A stretch of 64,000 bases of DNA from Gilliamella sp. ESL0443. GTDB lineage: Bacteria; Pseudomonadota; Gammaproteobacteria; Enterobacterales; Orbaceae. The notes below the pieces were generated by a model. It was given only the letters and a program-made list of their open reading frames with translations. It did not search any database and was not told where the DNA came from. The stretch is from assembly GCF_019469165.1 (NCBI RefSeq), contig NZ_CP048263.1, positions 930,001-994,000 of the forward strand, in the 5' to 3' direction. Shown piece by piece: positions 39,664-50,851 of the stretch. Within the stretch, counting starts at the first letter, position 1. Each line of letters starts with the position of its first letter. The position numbers and the translations under genes are program-made.

Positions 39664-39770
39664 TAGTATTAGATAAACTATTTAAATTTTAATTGACTAA
39701 ATATTACTTTTTTTTGCATAAAAATGCAATCTAAATTATTAGACAACGATACTTTAGCTTGATTTTTAAG

Positions 39771-39798
39771 CTAAAAACTCGGCTCCTCAACTTTTTTT
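39771..39798. repeat. Dispersed 27-bp intergenic repeat, copy 2 of 3
   Basis: This has the same core as 15096-15122 with ACTCGG replacing ACCCCG, followed by CTCCTCAAC and seven T. It lies between artP and sanA, 114 bases from copy 3. Confidence 0.6.
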
Positions 39799-39911
39799 AT
39801 TGTCGTTATTTTAGTGTTGTATCAAGTTGTTTGTATAATTATCAGTACTTAGAATTATAAAAAACATGAAGATTAAATAATAATGTGAGATATATGACCA
39901 TATACTTAGTT

Positions 39912-39938
39912 CAAAAACCCCGTTCCTCAACTTTTTTT
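39912..39938. repeat. Dispersed 27-bp intergenic repeat, copy 3 of 3
   Basis: This is identical to 15096-15122 except for CGTTCC in place of CGCTCC. It ends 17 bases before the sanA stop codon, on the 3' side of the minus-strand yohJ-yohK-sanA unit. Confidence 0.65.
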
Positions 39939-39955
39939 AGATTTATATAATGTTA

Positions 39956-41290
<1,335 letters not shown>

Positions 41291-41294
<4 letters not shown>

Positions 41295-41734
41295 GATTGG
41301 TTCTCCCTATTATCGGAGGTTTTAACGACTTTTTTATGCAGATGTTCAGTTAAAAAAGCGGTTAAATATAAGACAATAACTGAACCACCAACACTAGCAA
41401 AAATTATCGGTATCCAATTATCTAAGAGTAATGAATAATTATCCATTATCCCCATCGCCGCAGGAATAAAGAGCACCGTCATGTATCGCATGAAAAGATT
41501 ACAACTATTTTTTATCCAACACGTTGGTATTAATTGAAAAGTTAATAAAATGAACAAAATCAATAAACCAATAATACTTCCAGGGATCATGATTGGTAAG
41601 ATTGCAGATACGACATTTCCTGCCCATAAGCAAATGGTCAGGATAATCAAGCCTCGACCGTAGCTAAATAGTGTGTAGTATAAAGAATAAAGTCGATGCT
41701 TAATGGTTGCATGTTTGGCTAAAAAGTGTTTCAT
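41291..41734 (-). CDS. yohJ: LrgA/YohJ-family holin-like protein
   Basis: This 147-residue protein has four helices and the holin-like LrgA signature IMIPGSIIGLLILFILL followed by LFIPAAMGIMD. It pairs with yohK. The same order, yohJ-yohK-cdd-sanA, occurs in E. coli; cdd (cytidine deaminase) is missing here. Confidence 0.9.
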
Positions 41735-41811
41735 AAATTAAATGCTAATTGTTTAAAACTTAAATTATGATTACCAATTCTATAGTAAGAGATGGCATTG
41801 TACTTTAAACA

Positions 41812-41828
41812 GGCGTATATGATACGCC
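41812..41828 (-). terminator. Hairpin after sbcB
   Basis: GGCGTAT and ATACGCC flank the loop ATG, directly after the sbcB stop. The T-run on the minus strand is short, so this is a moderate terminator candidate. Confidence 0.55.
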
Positions 41829-41840
41829 CGTAATATTTAA

Positions 41841-43277
41841 TTATCCAACTAAATAATGACAATATTGATAGAGTTGTTTTAATAATGCTAGCTTTTCAGG
41901 TTTTTGTATATAAATCTCAGCAAGTTGTTCAAGGGTTTGTAGGTAGTCTTGAACTTTAGTTATATCTAGTTTGTCTCGACAGTGATCTTGCCAGATTCGT
42001 AACTCTTGATCAGTTAACGTTTCTGGATAGTTTCTCGCTTTATAGCGAAACAGTAATTTTGCTAATCTTGGATCGTCAAAAGTTAACGATAAACTATCTA
42101 ATAATTGGGGCGGAGTCGTTCGAATCGTTTCACAATTTATTAAATCATTTCCATTTAAAAAGCCAGCATATATTTGTGCATCGACATCACTATTGTTATT
42201 TGAGTATTCATTATCCATGCCAAATAGTTCACGCATTTTACTTTGTAATAAACTTTGATGTTCCAGTAGTTTTTGTTGATTTTCTAAGCATTTCTGTTTA
42301 TCAAGATCGAAACGCTTTGCATTATCGGGTAATAGTGTGCTCAATGGCGCAATGATTGGGCATTTGTTAATATGAATTAGTTTTAATGGGACACGTTGTT
42401 CATCAACATCAAGATCTTCAGTTTTAGTGTAGAGTTTCTCTCGAATAGTTTCGACTGGTAAATTAATCAGTGAATCGATATCTCCAGTAAGATCACAAAC
42501 AATCACTGCATTTTTTTGATTTGCGTGCCATGCAATAGGGCTAACTAATGACATGTTACCGCGATAACTACCTAACATGCCAGAAACGTGAATTATTGGT
42601 GTCATGTTGGCAATATCGATAAGCTCGACGACTTTGTTTTTATTACGTAGTGTGAAGAAATAATTGAATAACTTTGGTTGTACTTGCTTAATTAGTTTTG
42701 CCATTGCAATGGTGGCGTAAACATCAGACATAGCATCATGCGCGTGTTCATGTTCAATATTATTAGCTTTAGTGAGATCTTCTAATCGAAAACTAGGGAA
42801 ACCAGATTCATTTATTGGCCAATTAATCCCTTCCGGTCTTAATGCATAACAAGCTCGGACGACATCTAGTAGGTCCCATCTTGAATTACCGTTTCGCCAA
42901 CTATAAGCATAAGGGTCATAAAAGTTACGGTATAAGATGTTGCGAGTCACTTCATCATCAAAACGAATATTATTATAGCCTAAGATACACGTGTTAGGTT
43001 GGCTAAATGCTTCATGTATTTGTTTGGTGAATTCGGCTTCACATATACCTTGTTGATTTGCTTTTTGTGGTGTTATTCCAGTTATTAGCACAGCTTCAGG
43101 ATTGGGAAGATAATCTTGGGCTATTTGACAATAGATGACTAAAGGTTCTTCAATAATATTAAAATCACTGTCAGTTCGAACACCAGCAAACTGAGCAGGG
43201 CGATCTAAAGCTGGATTTATGCCAAAAGTTTCATAATCGTGAAAATAAAAGGTTATCTGCTGTGAATTATTTTTCAT
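41841..43277 (-). CDS. sbcB: Exonuclease I
   Basis: This 478-residue 3'-5' single-strand DNA exonuclease works in mismatch repair and recombination. The DEDD nuclease domain has FYFHDYETFG with the first acidic pair, NIRFDDEVTRNILYRNFYDP and HAHDAMSDVYAT with the last His and Asp. The SH3-like and C-terminal helical domains follow, as in E. coli ExoI. It is a single gene between yohJ and the secreted hydrolase. Confidence 0.95.
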   Translation of the reverse strand: MKNNSQQITFYFHDYETFGINPALDRPAQFAGVRTDSDFNIIEEPLVIYCQIAQDYLPNPEAVLITGITPQKANQQGICEAEFTKQIHEAFSQPNTCILGYNNIRFDDEVTRNILYRNFYDPYAYSWRNGNSRWDLLDVVRACYALRPEGINWPINESGFPSFRLEDLTKANNIEHEHAHDAMSDVYATIAMAKLIKQVQPKLFNYFFTLRNKNKVVELIDIANMTPIIHVSGMLGSYRGNMSLVSPIAWHANQKNAVIVCDLTGDIDSLINLPVETIREKLYTKTEDLDVDEQRVPLKLIHINKCPIIAPLSTLLPDNAKRFDLDKQKCLENQQKLLEHQSLLQSKMRELFGMDNEYSNNNSDVDAQIYAGFLNGNDLINCETIRTTPPQLLDSLSLTFDDPRLAKLLFRYKARNYPETLTDQELRIWQDHCRDKLDITKVQDYLQTLEQLAEIYIQKPEKLALLKQLYQYCHYLVG

Positions 43278-43465
43278 TATTTTATAATTTTTTGTATTTT
43301 AATTTATTAAATCAAGCTGTTTTGTTTATCGGTTTTAGGATGATATTTAAGTCTGATATTGAAAAATATTAACTAAATATCGATAGTTATATATTTTATA
43401 TTATATCAGATTTAATGAGAGTAATGTGGGATAAAATAAAATTATTGGAAGATAAGCTCAAATAA

Positions 43466-43495
43466 AAAAGTGAATATAATAATATATTCACTTTT
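43466..43495. terminator. Terminator after the secreted hydrolase
   Basis: A perfect 13-base stem (43466-43478 with 43483-43495) around ATAA ends on the minus strand in six T, then ATTT. It serves the minus-strand hydrolase gene whose stop is at 43510. Confidence 0.85.
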
Positions 43496-43509
43496 CTAAT
43501 CCTCCTAAA

Positions 43510-44571
43510 TTAGTAATAATTATCGAGTTCTTTTAGAAATATTTTTAACTCTTCTATCCATAATTCAGCATTCATGGTTGTACCATGGCCTCGGGTCTTA
43601 TCACTTGCTGGAATTAGATAATATTTAGCAGCAACAACATCCTTAAGCGCTTTTTCCATTAAACCTGTGTTTGGTGGGTTTCTTTCATCATCTTCTGAAT
43701 TGATAACTAACATAAATGCTTTAATTTTTGTTAGCTCTTTTGTTGGATCAAAGTTTCTGGCTGCATCCCATTGATATAAAAAATCATTCGCGTCCATTGT
43801 TGTTCGTTCTTTTAACTTATTTGCTAATATTTCTTCTGTTTTCTGGGTGTTATAAGCGTTATTTTGCCAGGCAATATCACCTCCGTTAGTCGCGATATCG
43901 TAGTAATTATAAACAGTTTGGAATTTTTCAGGTTGTTTGCTATAAAAGCCATTATTCCAATCAGGATCGTCTTTAATTGAATTAATGATCATCTTTCTCA
44001 TTATCCAATTTCGACTAGACATTGGCGCAGGGGTTGCTGCCATTGCAATTGCTGCTTTCATGTAATTAGGATACATAGTTACCCATTGCCATGTATTCAT
44101 TCCACCCATCGAGTTACCAATAATAAGTTCAAGATGATCTATATTTAAACCTTTTTTCAAAAGTATGTATTGAGCATTAACCATGTCGGTATAATCATAA
44201 TGAGGAAAGTTTCCTTTCAAACCGTCAGAGGGTTTCGAAGATTGACCTGTACCAATAGCGTCAGGCAATATTATGAAATATTTTTCAGCATCCAACGGCA
44301 TTCCTTTATCGAATAAGGCATGACCAAAACTGTCATTAAGCATTGAATCTCCATTGCCAGTTGTGCCATGTAAAACTAATACTGGCTTTCCTTTAGGGTC
44401 GCCGATAGTGACATAATGAGTTTTTAAATTTTGAATTGTATTACCATCATTAAATTTAAATTTTTCAATAATATAATCACCTTCTTTTCGGTTATAGAAC
44501 TCGGAACAATATCCTTGCGATGCGAAAACGAGAAAAATAAAAAATAGTAGCGTTTTTTTTATATTATTCAT
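43510..44571 (-). CDS. Secreted alpha/beta hydrolase, MetX-like fold
   Basis: The protein has 353 residues with a signal peptide (about 1-22, GYC-S, with a cysteine near the cut that might also suit a lipoprotein). The fold is that of homoserine acetyltransferase-like hydrolases: VLVLHGTTGNG oxyanion region, nucleophile Ser154 in GNSMGGMNTW, an acid in VINSEDDERNPP and the catalytic His in RGHGTTM. Cytoplasmic MetX makes acetylhomoserine, but this exported form must act on something else, such as an ester or a cell-wall-linked compound. Substrate unknown. Confidence 0.8.
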   Translation of the reverse strand: MNNIKKTLLFFIFLVFASQGYCSEFYNRKEGDYIIEKFKFNDGNTIQNLKTHYVTIGDPKGKPVLVLHGTTGNGDSMLNDSFGHALFDKGMPLDAEKYFIILPDAIGTGQSSKPSDGLKGNFPHYDYTDMVNAQYILLKKGLNIDHLELIIGNSMGGMNTWQWVTMYPNYMKAAIAMAATPAPMSSRNWIMRKMIINSIKDDPDWNNGFYSKQPEKFQTVYNYYDIATNGGDIAWQNNAYNTQKTEEILANKLKERTTMDANDFLYQWDAARNFDPTKELTKIKAFMLVINSEDDERNPPNTGLMEKALKDVVAAKYYLIPASDKTRGHGTTMNAELWIEELKIFLKELDNYY

Positions 44572-44785
44572 ATGTGGCTCTCTCCTTCATAATTACGTTA
44601 TGAATCATATGTGTAAGAGATAGGGTAGGAAGGTAATATTTACGTTGAATGAATTTTTTCCAACGTTAGTTTCTATAATAATTTATTAAATGATAGCCAT
44701 CCAATAAAAATACGTTTATTTGCATTAACTAATTAAATTTTAAAATGAATTTTAAGTATAAACGGAAAGTTCTTTAAGTTATTAA

Positions 44786-44808
44786 AAAGGGAATTATCAA
44801 TTCCCTTT
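44786..44808 (-). terminator. Terminator after ubiT
   Basis: A perfect ten-base stem (AAAGGGAATT with AATTCCCTTT, loop ATC) is followed on the minus strand by a T-run. Confidence 0.85.
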
Positions 44809-44831
44809 CTTGAAGTTATTTAATAGAATTT

Positions 44832-45338
44832 TTAGTCTTTGGGTGCGCTTTCGATGATATCAGCTAGCTTTTCGAGAGTTAATCTTAAGAACCTTGGCAT
44901 AGCTTCGATTTCAATCGAGTCCATTAAGTTTTTTACATAGAGACCTAATTCAGTATCGCCTTCAACAATGAGTCGACGTTGGAAGAATAATGTATCAGGA
45001 TCTTGCCGTCTAGTTGCTATCATTATTAAGTCATTGGCATTGCCGATGAAGCTTACATCAGGTATTTCTTCGCGGCTAACCACAAGTTTGTTATCAATTA
45101 AGCTGACAAACCAGACTAATTGAAGATCGACAACTTGGATTTTGAGCCAACGATTTTCTAAAAAATCTAGCTCGCCATCTTCAAGTGAATGTTTGAATTG
45201 CAATTGTAATAATTGTTCAATAGCTCTTTTTTTTACGCTAAAGGGTATACATTGTAATGTCATACCCAACATTTGTGGCGCTTTATCGACAAATTGTGAA
45301 TGAATTCTTCCTAGAAATTGGTGTTTATTGCCAATCAT
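44832..45338 (-). CDS. ubiT: SCP2-domain protein UbiT (YhbT)
   Basis: This 168-residue protein has a sterol-carrier (SCP2) lipid-binding fold. Matching segments are LSLIDNKL-type strands (VSLIDNKLVV), the ANDLIMIATRRQDPDTLFFQRRL core and LGLYVKNLMDSIE. UbiT binds the lipid intermediates of ubiquinone synthesis and, with UbiU and UbiV, works without oxygen. Neither ubiU nor ubiV is adjacent here. The start lies directly against the stop of the antiporter gene. Confidence 0.88.
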   Translation of the reverse strand: MIGNKHQFLGRIHSQFVDKAPQMLGMTLQCIPFSVKKRAIEQLLQLQFKHSLEDGELDFLENRWLKIQVVDLQLVWFVSLIDNKLVVSREEIPDVSFIGNANDLIMIATRRQDPDTLFFQRRLIVEGDTELGLYVKNLMDSIEIEAMPRFLRLTLEKLADIIESAPKD

Positions 45339-46967
45339 TTACGCATCTCCAGAGATCATCTTCTCATAAATATCTAAATCAGTATTTAGATGCTCGAAAA
45401 CTTCTTCACTAACTTCATCACGAACTTTCATTTGAAGTAATGCGGTGCGCTCCGCCCCAATTGCAACTAAACGCATACGTCTTTCTAGATTTTCAGCTTC
45501 AAGAGCTTTTTGTTCTAAATCTTTTAAGCCAGTTCGACGTCTTAATGAACCTATAACACGTGAACCAACTTCGTGGATAATTTCTTGATCTAGGCCTTCT
45601 TCAGACGTTTCTTGTAAAAGGCTAGTTTGCATTTTTTCAAGACTAACGATAGCTTCTTCAGCCATTTGTCCTTTTACGGTTAATATTTCGTTGTCTTGTT
45701 CAGAGTTATCCAAGATCACGCTACCACGTAATAAAATTGGTAACATGATAATAGCGGATATTAATGATACTAATATAATACCAGCAGCAATAAATACGAG
45801 TTGATATCTGCCTGCAATGGTTATTGGAATAGATAATACACCGGCTAGTGTTATCGCTCCGCGGACACCAGCAAAAGTAGATATCCATAAATCACGTGTG
45901 GTATATGAATTAAATGCTAATGGACGCTTTGTGCCAAATGGCATTGTTGGCATTTTTTTCATAGCCCAAAGCCAAGCAAATCGAGTACCCATTAATACTA
46001 TAAAAACGAACAATACAATTAAGCATAGTTGCCATAATTCAATTGATGCATCGGTTTGGTTTTCAGCAAATGTATTTTTTAAAATACTTGGAAGCTGAAT
46101 ACCTAATAGAACAAAAACAAATCCATTGAATACGAACGTTAACATTGACCATGCACTATCAGATTGTAAGCGAGTTGTTAAAGGGGCATTACGCATCATT
46201 CCTGAGTGGTTAACTGTCATACCAGCACTTACTGCAGCTAAAATACCGGAACAGTGACATTCTTCAGCAATGATATAAGCGGCAAATGGTAGTAAGAATA
46301 ATAGTACGATTTGGATTGCGGGATCATTGTTTGTTAGTTGGTTTATTTTACGCAAAATACGAGCATATAACCAAGTGAATATCACCCCAACAGCTAATCC
46401 ACCTAAAGCAACCACGAAGAAGGATATACTGATTTGTAATAAGTTGAATTCAAATGCACCCGCTGCAATTGCAAGTGCAAATTTTAAGGAAACAAGGCCA
46501 GAAGCGTCATTCATTAAGGCTTCACCTTCAATGATTTCCATCTTCTCTTTTTCAATTCGTCCTTTACCGACAATACCACTAAGTGCGACGGCATCGGTAG
46601 GTGATAATACTGCTGCTAATGCAAATACGGCTGGCATTGAAATATCTGGTAGCATCCAATGTAGTAAGTAACCCAGAGCAACAATTGATATAACCACTAG
46701 AACCAAGGCTAGCCCTACAATTTCTCGTACATTATGGACAAAATCTTTTACAGAAGTTTTACGTCCATCAGCAAATAGTAAAGGAGGAATGAACAGTACA
46801 AGAAATAGGTCTGAGTTAAACTCTAAATAAATACCTAATGCGGCAAGAATACTACCTAGTAGTATCTGCATTAGAGGCAATGGGATCTGTATTGGTAACA
46901 TTTTTATAATGACACCAGAAAGTGATACAATTAATACTATTAGTAATATTGTTGAAAATAGTTCCAT
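45339..46967 (-). CDS. CPA1-family Na+/H+ antiporter (YjcE type)
   Basis: This 542-residue protein has about twelve helices (1-420) and a charged cytoplasmic C-terminus (about 430-542). Transport motifs: FIPPLLFADGRKT, VLSPTDAVALSGI and GEALMNDASGLVSLKFA with the ion-binding acidic residues, plus GVRGAITLAGVLSIP. Its length is close to E. coli YjcE. It sets internal pH and sodium. It is immediately followed by ubiT with no spacer, so the two share a transcript. Confidence 0.9.
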   Translation of the reverse strand: MELFSTILLIVLIVSLSGVIIKMLPIQIPLPLMQILLGSILAALGIYLEFNSDLFLVLFIPPLLFADGRKTSVKDFVHNVREIVGLALVLVVISIVALGYLLHWMLPDISMPAVFALAAVLSPTDAVALSGIVGKGRIEKEKMEIIEGEALMNDASGLVSLKFALAIAAGAFEFNLLQISISFFVVALGGLAVGVIFTWLYARILRKINQLTNNDPAIQIVLLFLLPFAAYIIAEECHCSGILAAVSAGMTVNHSGMMRNAPLTTRLQSDSAWSMLTFVFNGFVFVLLGIQLPSILKNTFAENQTDASIELWQLCLIVLFVFIVLMGTRFAWLWAMKKMPTMPFGTKRPLAFNSYTTRDLWISTFAGVRGAITLAGVLSIPITIAGRYQLVFIAAGIILVSLISAIIMLPILLRGSVILDNSEQDNEILTVKGQMAEEAIVSLEKMQTSLLQETSEEGLDQEIIHEVGSRVIGSLRRRTGLKDLEQKALEAENLERRMRLVAIGAERTALLQMKVRDEVSEEVFEHLNTDLDIYEKMISGDA

Positions 46968-47117
46968 AGCTACTCTTTTAGTTATCCCATATATAGTTAT
47001 CTATTATATAGGATTTTTAAGAATATTTCAGGTTAAAATTGTATAAAATCACTCAAATTTTAAGCAATCTCTATTATTGATCAAAAAAAGTAATAATTTA
47101 ATTGATGGGCAGATTAG

Positions 47118-47810
47118 ATGGAAAATTGGCGAAGAGCATTTGTATTACATACCAGAACATACAGTGAAAGCAGTTTGCTAGTCGATTTATTCGTTGAAAA
47201 TGTTGGGAAAGTAACCATTTTAGCAAAAGGTGCTAGGCGTAAACGCTCTGCATTAAAAGGTATTTTACAACCTTTTACTCCACTAATTGTTCAATATTCA
47301 GGTCATGGAGAAATAAAAACTTTACGTCAAGTTGAGGCTGTTTCCCTTACTTTACCTCTTGTTTCTGTTTATTTATATAGCGCCTTTTATTTAAATGAAC
47401 TATTACACCGTGTTTTAGTCGCCGAAACCGAAATAACTACTTTGTTTGATGATTATCTAGCAAGTATACAACAATTAGCCCAACAAGTTCCTGCTGAAAA
47501 CGTGTTACGAGCATTTGAATTGGCCTTACTTGAAAATTTGGGCTATCACGTTGATTTTTTCCATTGCAGTGCAACAGGGGAGAATATTGTTGAATCAATG
47601 CACTATCAGTATGTTTCAGAAAAAGGTTTCATTTGTAGTTTGTTACAAAATACCACCGCTTTCACTGGCGAAGAAGTCTTAGCTTTAGGGAAAAGGCAAT
47701 TTCACAATATCGATACACTTAAAGCGGCAAAACGTTTTACAAGGATGGCGTTAAAACCTTATGTTGGTGCAAAACCATTTAAAAGTAGAGAATTATTTTT
47801 AAAAATATAA
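47118..47810 (+). CDS. recO: DNA repair protein RecO
   Basis: This 230-residue recombination mediator loads RecA together with RecR. An N-terminal OB fold (LHTRTYSESSLLVDLFVENVGKV, AKGARRKRSALKGILQPFTPL) precedes an alpha-helical C-terminal part (about 85-230) with RAFELALLENLGY. No zinc-finger cysteine set like that of some RecO proteins is obvious; single cysteines remain. The gene stands alone between the antiporter and thrS. Confidence 0.93.
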   Translation: MENWRRAFVLHTRTYSESSLLVDLFVENVGKVTILAKGARRKRSALKGILQPFTPLIVQYSGHGEIKTLRQVEAVSLTLPLVSVYLYSAFYLNELLHRVLVAETEITTLFDDYLASIQQLAQQVPAENVLRAFELALLENLGYHVDFFHCSATGENIVESMHYQYVSEKGFICSLLQNTTAFTGEEVLALGKRQFHNIDTLKAAKRFTRMALKPYVGAKPFKSRELFLKI

Positions 47811-47864
47811 TTTGTCTTTTTACTTAATTCAAAAAGATACTTTACGTAAAATGTATTAGATCTA

Positions 47865-47887
47865 TTCCGTCAACAATGCTGACGGAA
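47865..47887 (+). terminator. Hairpin after recO
   Basis: TTCCGTCA (47865-47872) pairs with TGACGGAA (47880-47887) across seven bases. No clear T-run follows, so it is a weak terminator candidate between two convergent genes. Confidence 0.45.
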
Positions 47888-47904
47888 AGATGATTAATTA
47901 TAAA

Positions 47905-48624
47905 TTAATAAACCGGAGGTTTGGCATAATTACCATTATCAGCAGGAAAAGCATTTGGACTTAATTTTTGATAGTTTCTACTATTATCTTCTAACTGAAA
48001 TATTGCCGTGCCTATTACACCTATATTTGTTGCTGAACCTTCACTATTATGATTAGCATAAGCATTAGAGCTGTCAGAAAAAGTGAAAGCGGCTACTTCA
48101 TTATTGCTTTTACGGAAGCCTTCAATCACAAGTGTGTCATATGGTCTTAAAATATAGCCATTGTTTGATAATGAACCAGCTTTACCATTAATAACGTCTA
48201 ATCCATCAATAGTTGCTACAATTTCATAGGTATTAGAAGAGTAATTACGATAGAATAATCGGTAACTTTGTCCTACTTTACCTTGTAACTTAACGTTGTT
48301 ATTTTGTTTAGTTAATGGCCATTTTTTGCCACGATCATCAAGGAAAGCCATACCAATTGTGCCATTATTCAACATAACTTCTGAAATTGCTTTTCCATTA
48401 TATTGATGTGCTGAATAATTGATAGTAATAATATCAATAGGGCAAAAACCGGTACGTTTCATACTTACTTGTTGAACATCTGATTCAATGCAATCTCCCC
48501 ATTGAATCCCTAAGGTTTTATTAGCAATATCTGTATTAGATTATGCAACATCACTATTACGATAAGATAGGCATACAATTAAAGTTAATAAAGATAAAAT
48601 AGCGATAAAATATTTTGTATGCAT
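47905..48624 (-). pseudogene. Secreted GWRKS-type protein interrupted by one stop codon
   Basis: From ATG 48624 the frame encodes a signal-like hydrophobic start (KYFIAILSLLTLIVCLSY), then a TAA at 48541-48543, and continues in the same frame to the stop at 47905. The remaining 185 codons could be read from an internal ATG (48462), but that would lack the signal peptide. The C-terminal part has the ordered marks IDGLDVINGKAG, GYILRPYDT, GFRKSNNEVAAFTF and GVIGTAIF. These resemble a widespread secreted family of unknown function (VDGVNVISG...GYVL.P...GWRKS..EVA.F...NVGVIG). A recent single-base loss of function is likely. Confidence 0.75.
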
Positions 48625-48857
48625 TACTCTCATATTCCTTTATATATTATGTAGTTAAACATATTTATCTTAATACATTATATTATTATATATAATATTT
48701 TTTTGCTGGCTATGTTTCATTTCAGCTATTTATAATTAATTATGACTAATTAAGTGTTATTAAATTATTATAATAAAATCTGTGATAAACCCTCGGTATT
48801 CTATTTAAAATCCTTAAGATAAGTGGTAGTATACACAACTATTTTTTATGTACGCAT

Positions 48858-48878
48858 GTGCGCTTTCGTGTGGCGCAC
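48858..48878 (+). promoter_or_regulatory. ThrRS-binding translational operator in the thrS leader
   Basis: The stem GTGCGC/GCGCAC encloses the nine-base loop TTTCGTGTG. The sequence then runs CACTG...ATAAGGAT into the start codon. From memory, the E. coli thrS operator has the same TTTCGTGTG loop with a CGU triplet imitating the tRNA-Thr anticodon, followed by a very similar linker and Shine-Dalgarno. The stem bases differ but still pair, which is the covariation expected for a real structure. ThrRS binding would block ribosome entry. Confidence 0.7.
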
Positions 48879-48898
48879 CACTGTTATAAGGATTTATT

Positions 48899-50824
48899 AT
48901 GCCAATTATTACTCTTCCTGACGGAAGTCAACGTCAATTTGATAAGCCTGTTACTGTTTTAGAAGTTGCTCAAAGTATTGGAGCTGGTCTTGCCAAAGCA
49001 TGTATTGCTGGGCGAGTAAATGGTGAACGTAAAGATGCTTGTGATTTAATTGAGCAAGATTCAACTTTATCTATTATTACATCAAAAGATGAAGATGGGC
49101 TTGAAATAATTCGTCACTCTTGCGCTCATTTGTTAGGACATGCAATTAAACAACTTTGGCCAAATACGCAAATGGCAATTGGTCCAACGATTGATAACGG
49201 CTTTTATTACGATGTCGATTTAGATCACTCTCTAACTCAGGAAGATCTTGACGCTCTAGAAAAGCGTATGCATGAATTGGCTAAGAAAGATTATGATGTT
49301 ATAAAAGAAGTAGTAAGTTGGGAACGTGCTAGAGAAGTATTCTGGGAGCGTCATGAACCATATAAAATTGCTATTTTAGATGAAAATATTCCAAAAGATT
49401 CTACTCCTGCACTTTATCACCATGAAGAATATATTGACATGTGCCGCGGGCCACATGTGCCAAATATGCGTTTTTGCCATCATTTTAAATTGCAAAAAAT
49501 TGCTGGAGCATATTGGCGGGGTAATAGTGATAATAAAATGTTACAACGTATTTATGGCACAGCATGGGCTGATAAAAAACAACTTGATAGTTACTTACAA
49601 TTTTTAGAAGAAGCAGCTAAGCGAGACCATCGTAAAATTGGTAAACAGCTAGATTTGTATCATATGCAGGAAGAAGCACCTGGTATGGTGTTTTGGCATA
49701 ACGATGGTTGGATTATTTTCCGTGAACTTGAGGTTTTTGTTCGCACTAAACTAAAAGAATACGATTATCAAGAAGTGAAAGGTCCATTTATGATGGATCG
49801 GGTTTTATGGGAAAAAACAGGTCACTGGGGTAACTATAAAGAGTTGATGTTTGTTACTTCATCTGAAAATCGTGAATACTGTATTAAACCGATGAACTGC
49901 CCAGGGCATGTTCAAATTTTCAATCAAGGTTTAAAATCTTATCGTGATTTACCACTAAGAATGGCTGAGTTTGGTAGTTGTCACCGAAACGAACCGTCAG
50001 GCTCATTACATGGTTTAATGCGTGTTCGTGGTTTTACTCAAGATGATGCACATATCTTTTGTACTGAGAACCAAATCCGCAGTGAAGTTAATAACTGTAT
50101 CAAAATGGTTTATGACATGTATAGCACATTTGGTTTCAAAGACATTACTGTTAAATTATCAACTCGTCCTGAAAAACGTATTGGTAAAGATGAAACTTGG
50201 GACTTAGCAGAGAAAGATTTAGCAGAGTGTTTAACTGAAAATGGTATTGAATTTGAGTATTTACCTGGTGAAGGTGCATTTTATGGGCCAAAAATTGAAT
50301 TTACGCTTCATGATTGCTTAGGTCGTGCATGGCAATGTGGTACAGTCCAGCTAGACTTTATGTTACCAGAAAGATTAGATGCAACTTATGTAGGTGAAGA
50401 TAATGAACGTCATGTTCCAGTTATGATTCACCGAGCGATTTTAGGTTCGATGGAACGTTTTATGGGAATTTTGACTGAAGATTGTGCAGGATTCTTCCCA
50501 ACATGGTTAGCACCATTACAAGTTGCCGTTATCAATATTACCGATAATCAAGCTGATTATGCGAAACAATTAACCAGCCAATTACAAAAAGTTGGTATTA
50601 GAGCAAAAGCAGACTTGAGAAATGAGAAAATAGGGTTTAAAATTCGTGAGCATACTCTAAAACGTGTTCCTTATATGTTTGTTTGTGGAGACAAAGAAAT
50701 GGAATCAGGAACAATTTCAGTTAGAACACGCCAAGGTAAAGATCTTGGTAGCTTTGAAGTGAAACATGTTATAGAATTATTGCTTAATGAAATTCATAGT
50801 CGTTCATTAGAACAGATGAATTAA
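48899..50824 (+). CDS. thrS: Threonyl-tRNA synthetase
   Basis: This 641-residue class II synthetase has an N-terminal TGS domain ([20 protein letters not shown]). The editing domain (about 63-225) has [10 protein letters not shown] and CRGPHVP, and the catalytic core follows with [13 protein letters not shown]-type [10 protein letters not shown] and the zinc Cys/His residues. The anticodon-binding domain is C-terminal. The length is one residue shorter than in E. coli. It leads the thrS-infC-rpmI-rplT-pheMST-ihfA cluster and is controlled by the upstream operator hairpin. Confidence 0.98.
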   Translation: MPIITLPDGSQRQFDKPVTVLEVAQSIGAGLAKACIAGRVNGERKDACDLIEQDSTLSIITSKDEDGLEIIRHSCAHLLGHAIKQLWPNTQMAIGPTIDNGFYYDVDLDHSLTQEDLDALEKRMHELAKKDYDVIKEVVSWERAREVFWERHEPYKIAILDENIPKDSTPALYHHEEYIDMCRGPHVPNMRFCHHFKLQKIAGAYWRGNSDNKMLQRIYGTAWADKKQLDSYLQFLEEAAKRDHRKIGKQLDLYHMQEEAPGMVFWHNDGWIIFRELEVFVRTKLKEYDYQEVKGPFMMDRVLWEKTGHWGNYKELMFVTSSENREYCIKPMNCPGHVQIFNQGLKSYRDLPLRMAEFGSCHRNEPSGSLHGLMRVRGFTQDDAHIFCTENQIRSEVNNCIKMVYDMYSTFGFKDITVKLSTRPEKRIGKDETWDLAEKDLAECLTENGIEFEYLPGEGAFYGPKIEFTLHDCLGRAWQCGTVQLDFMLPERLDATYVGEDNERHVPVMIHRAILGSMERFMGILTEDCAGFFPTWLAPLQVAVINITDNQADYAKQLTSQLQKVGIRAKADLRNEKIGFKIREHTLKRVPYMFVCGDKEMESGTISVRTRQGKDLGSFEVKHVIELLLNEIHSRSLEQMN

Positions 50825-50851
50825 TGATAAATTACTTTGGAGGAATGAGAT

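Noticed and set aside
46327-46671. A 114-codon plus-strand ORF
   Set aside because: It is antisense to the conserved transport domain of the CPA1 antiporter.
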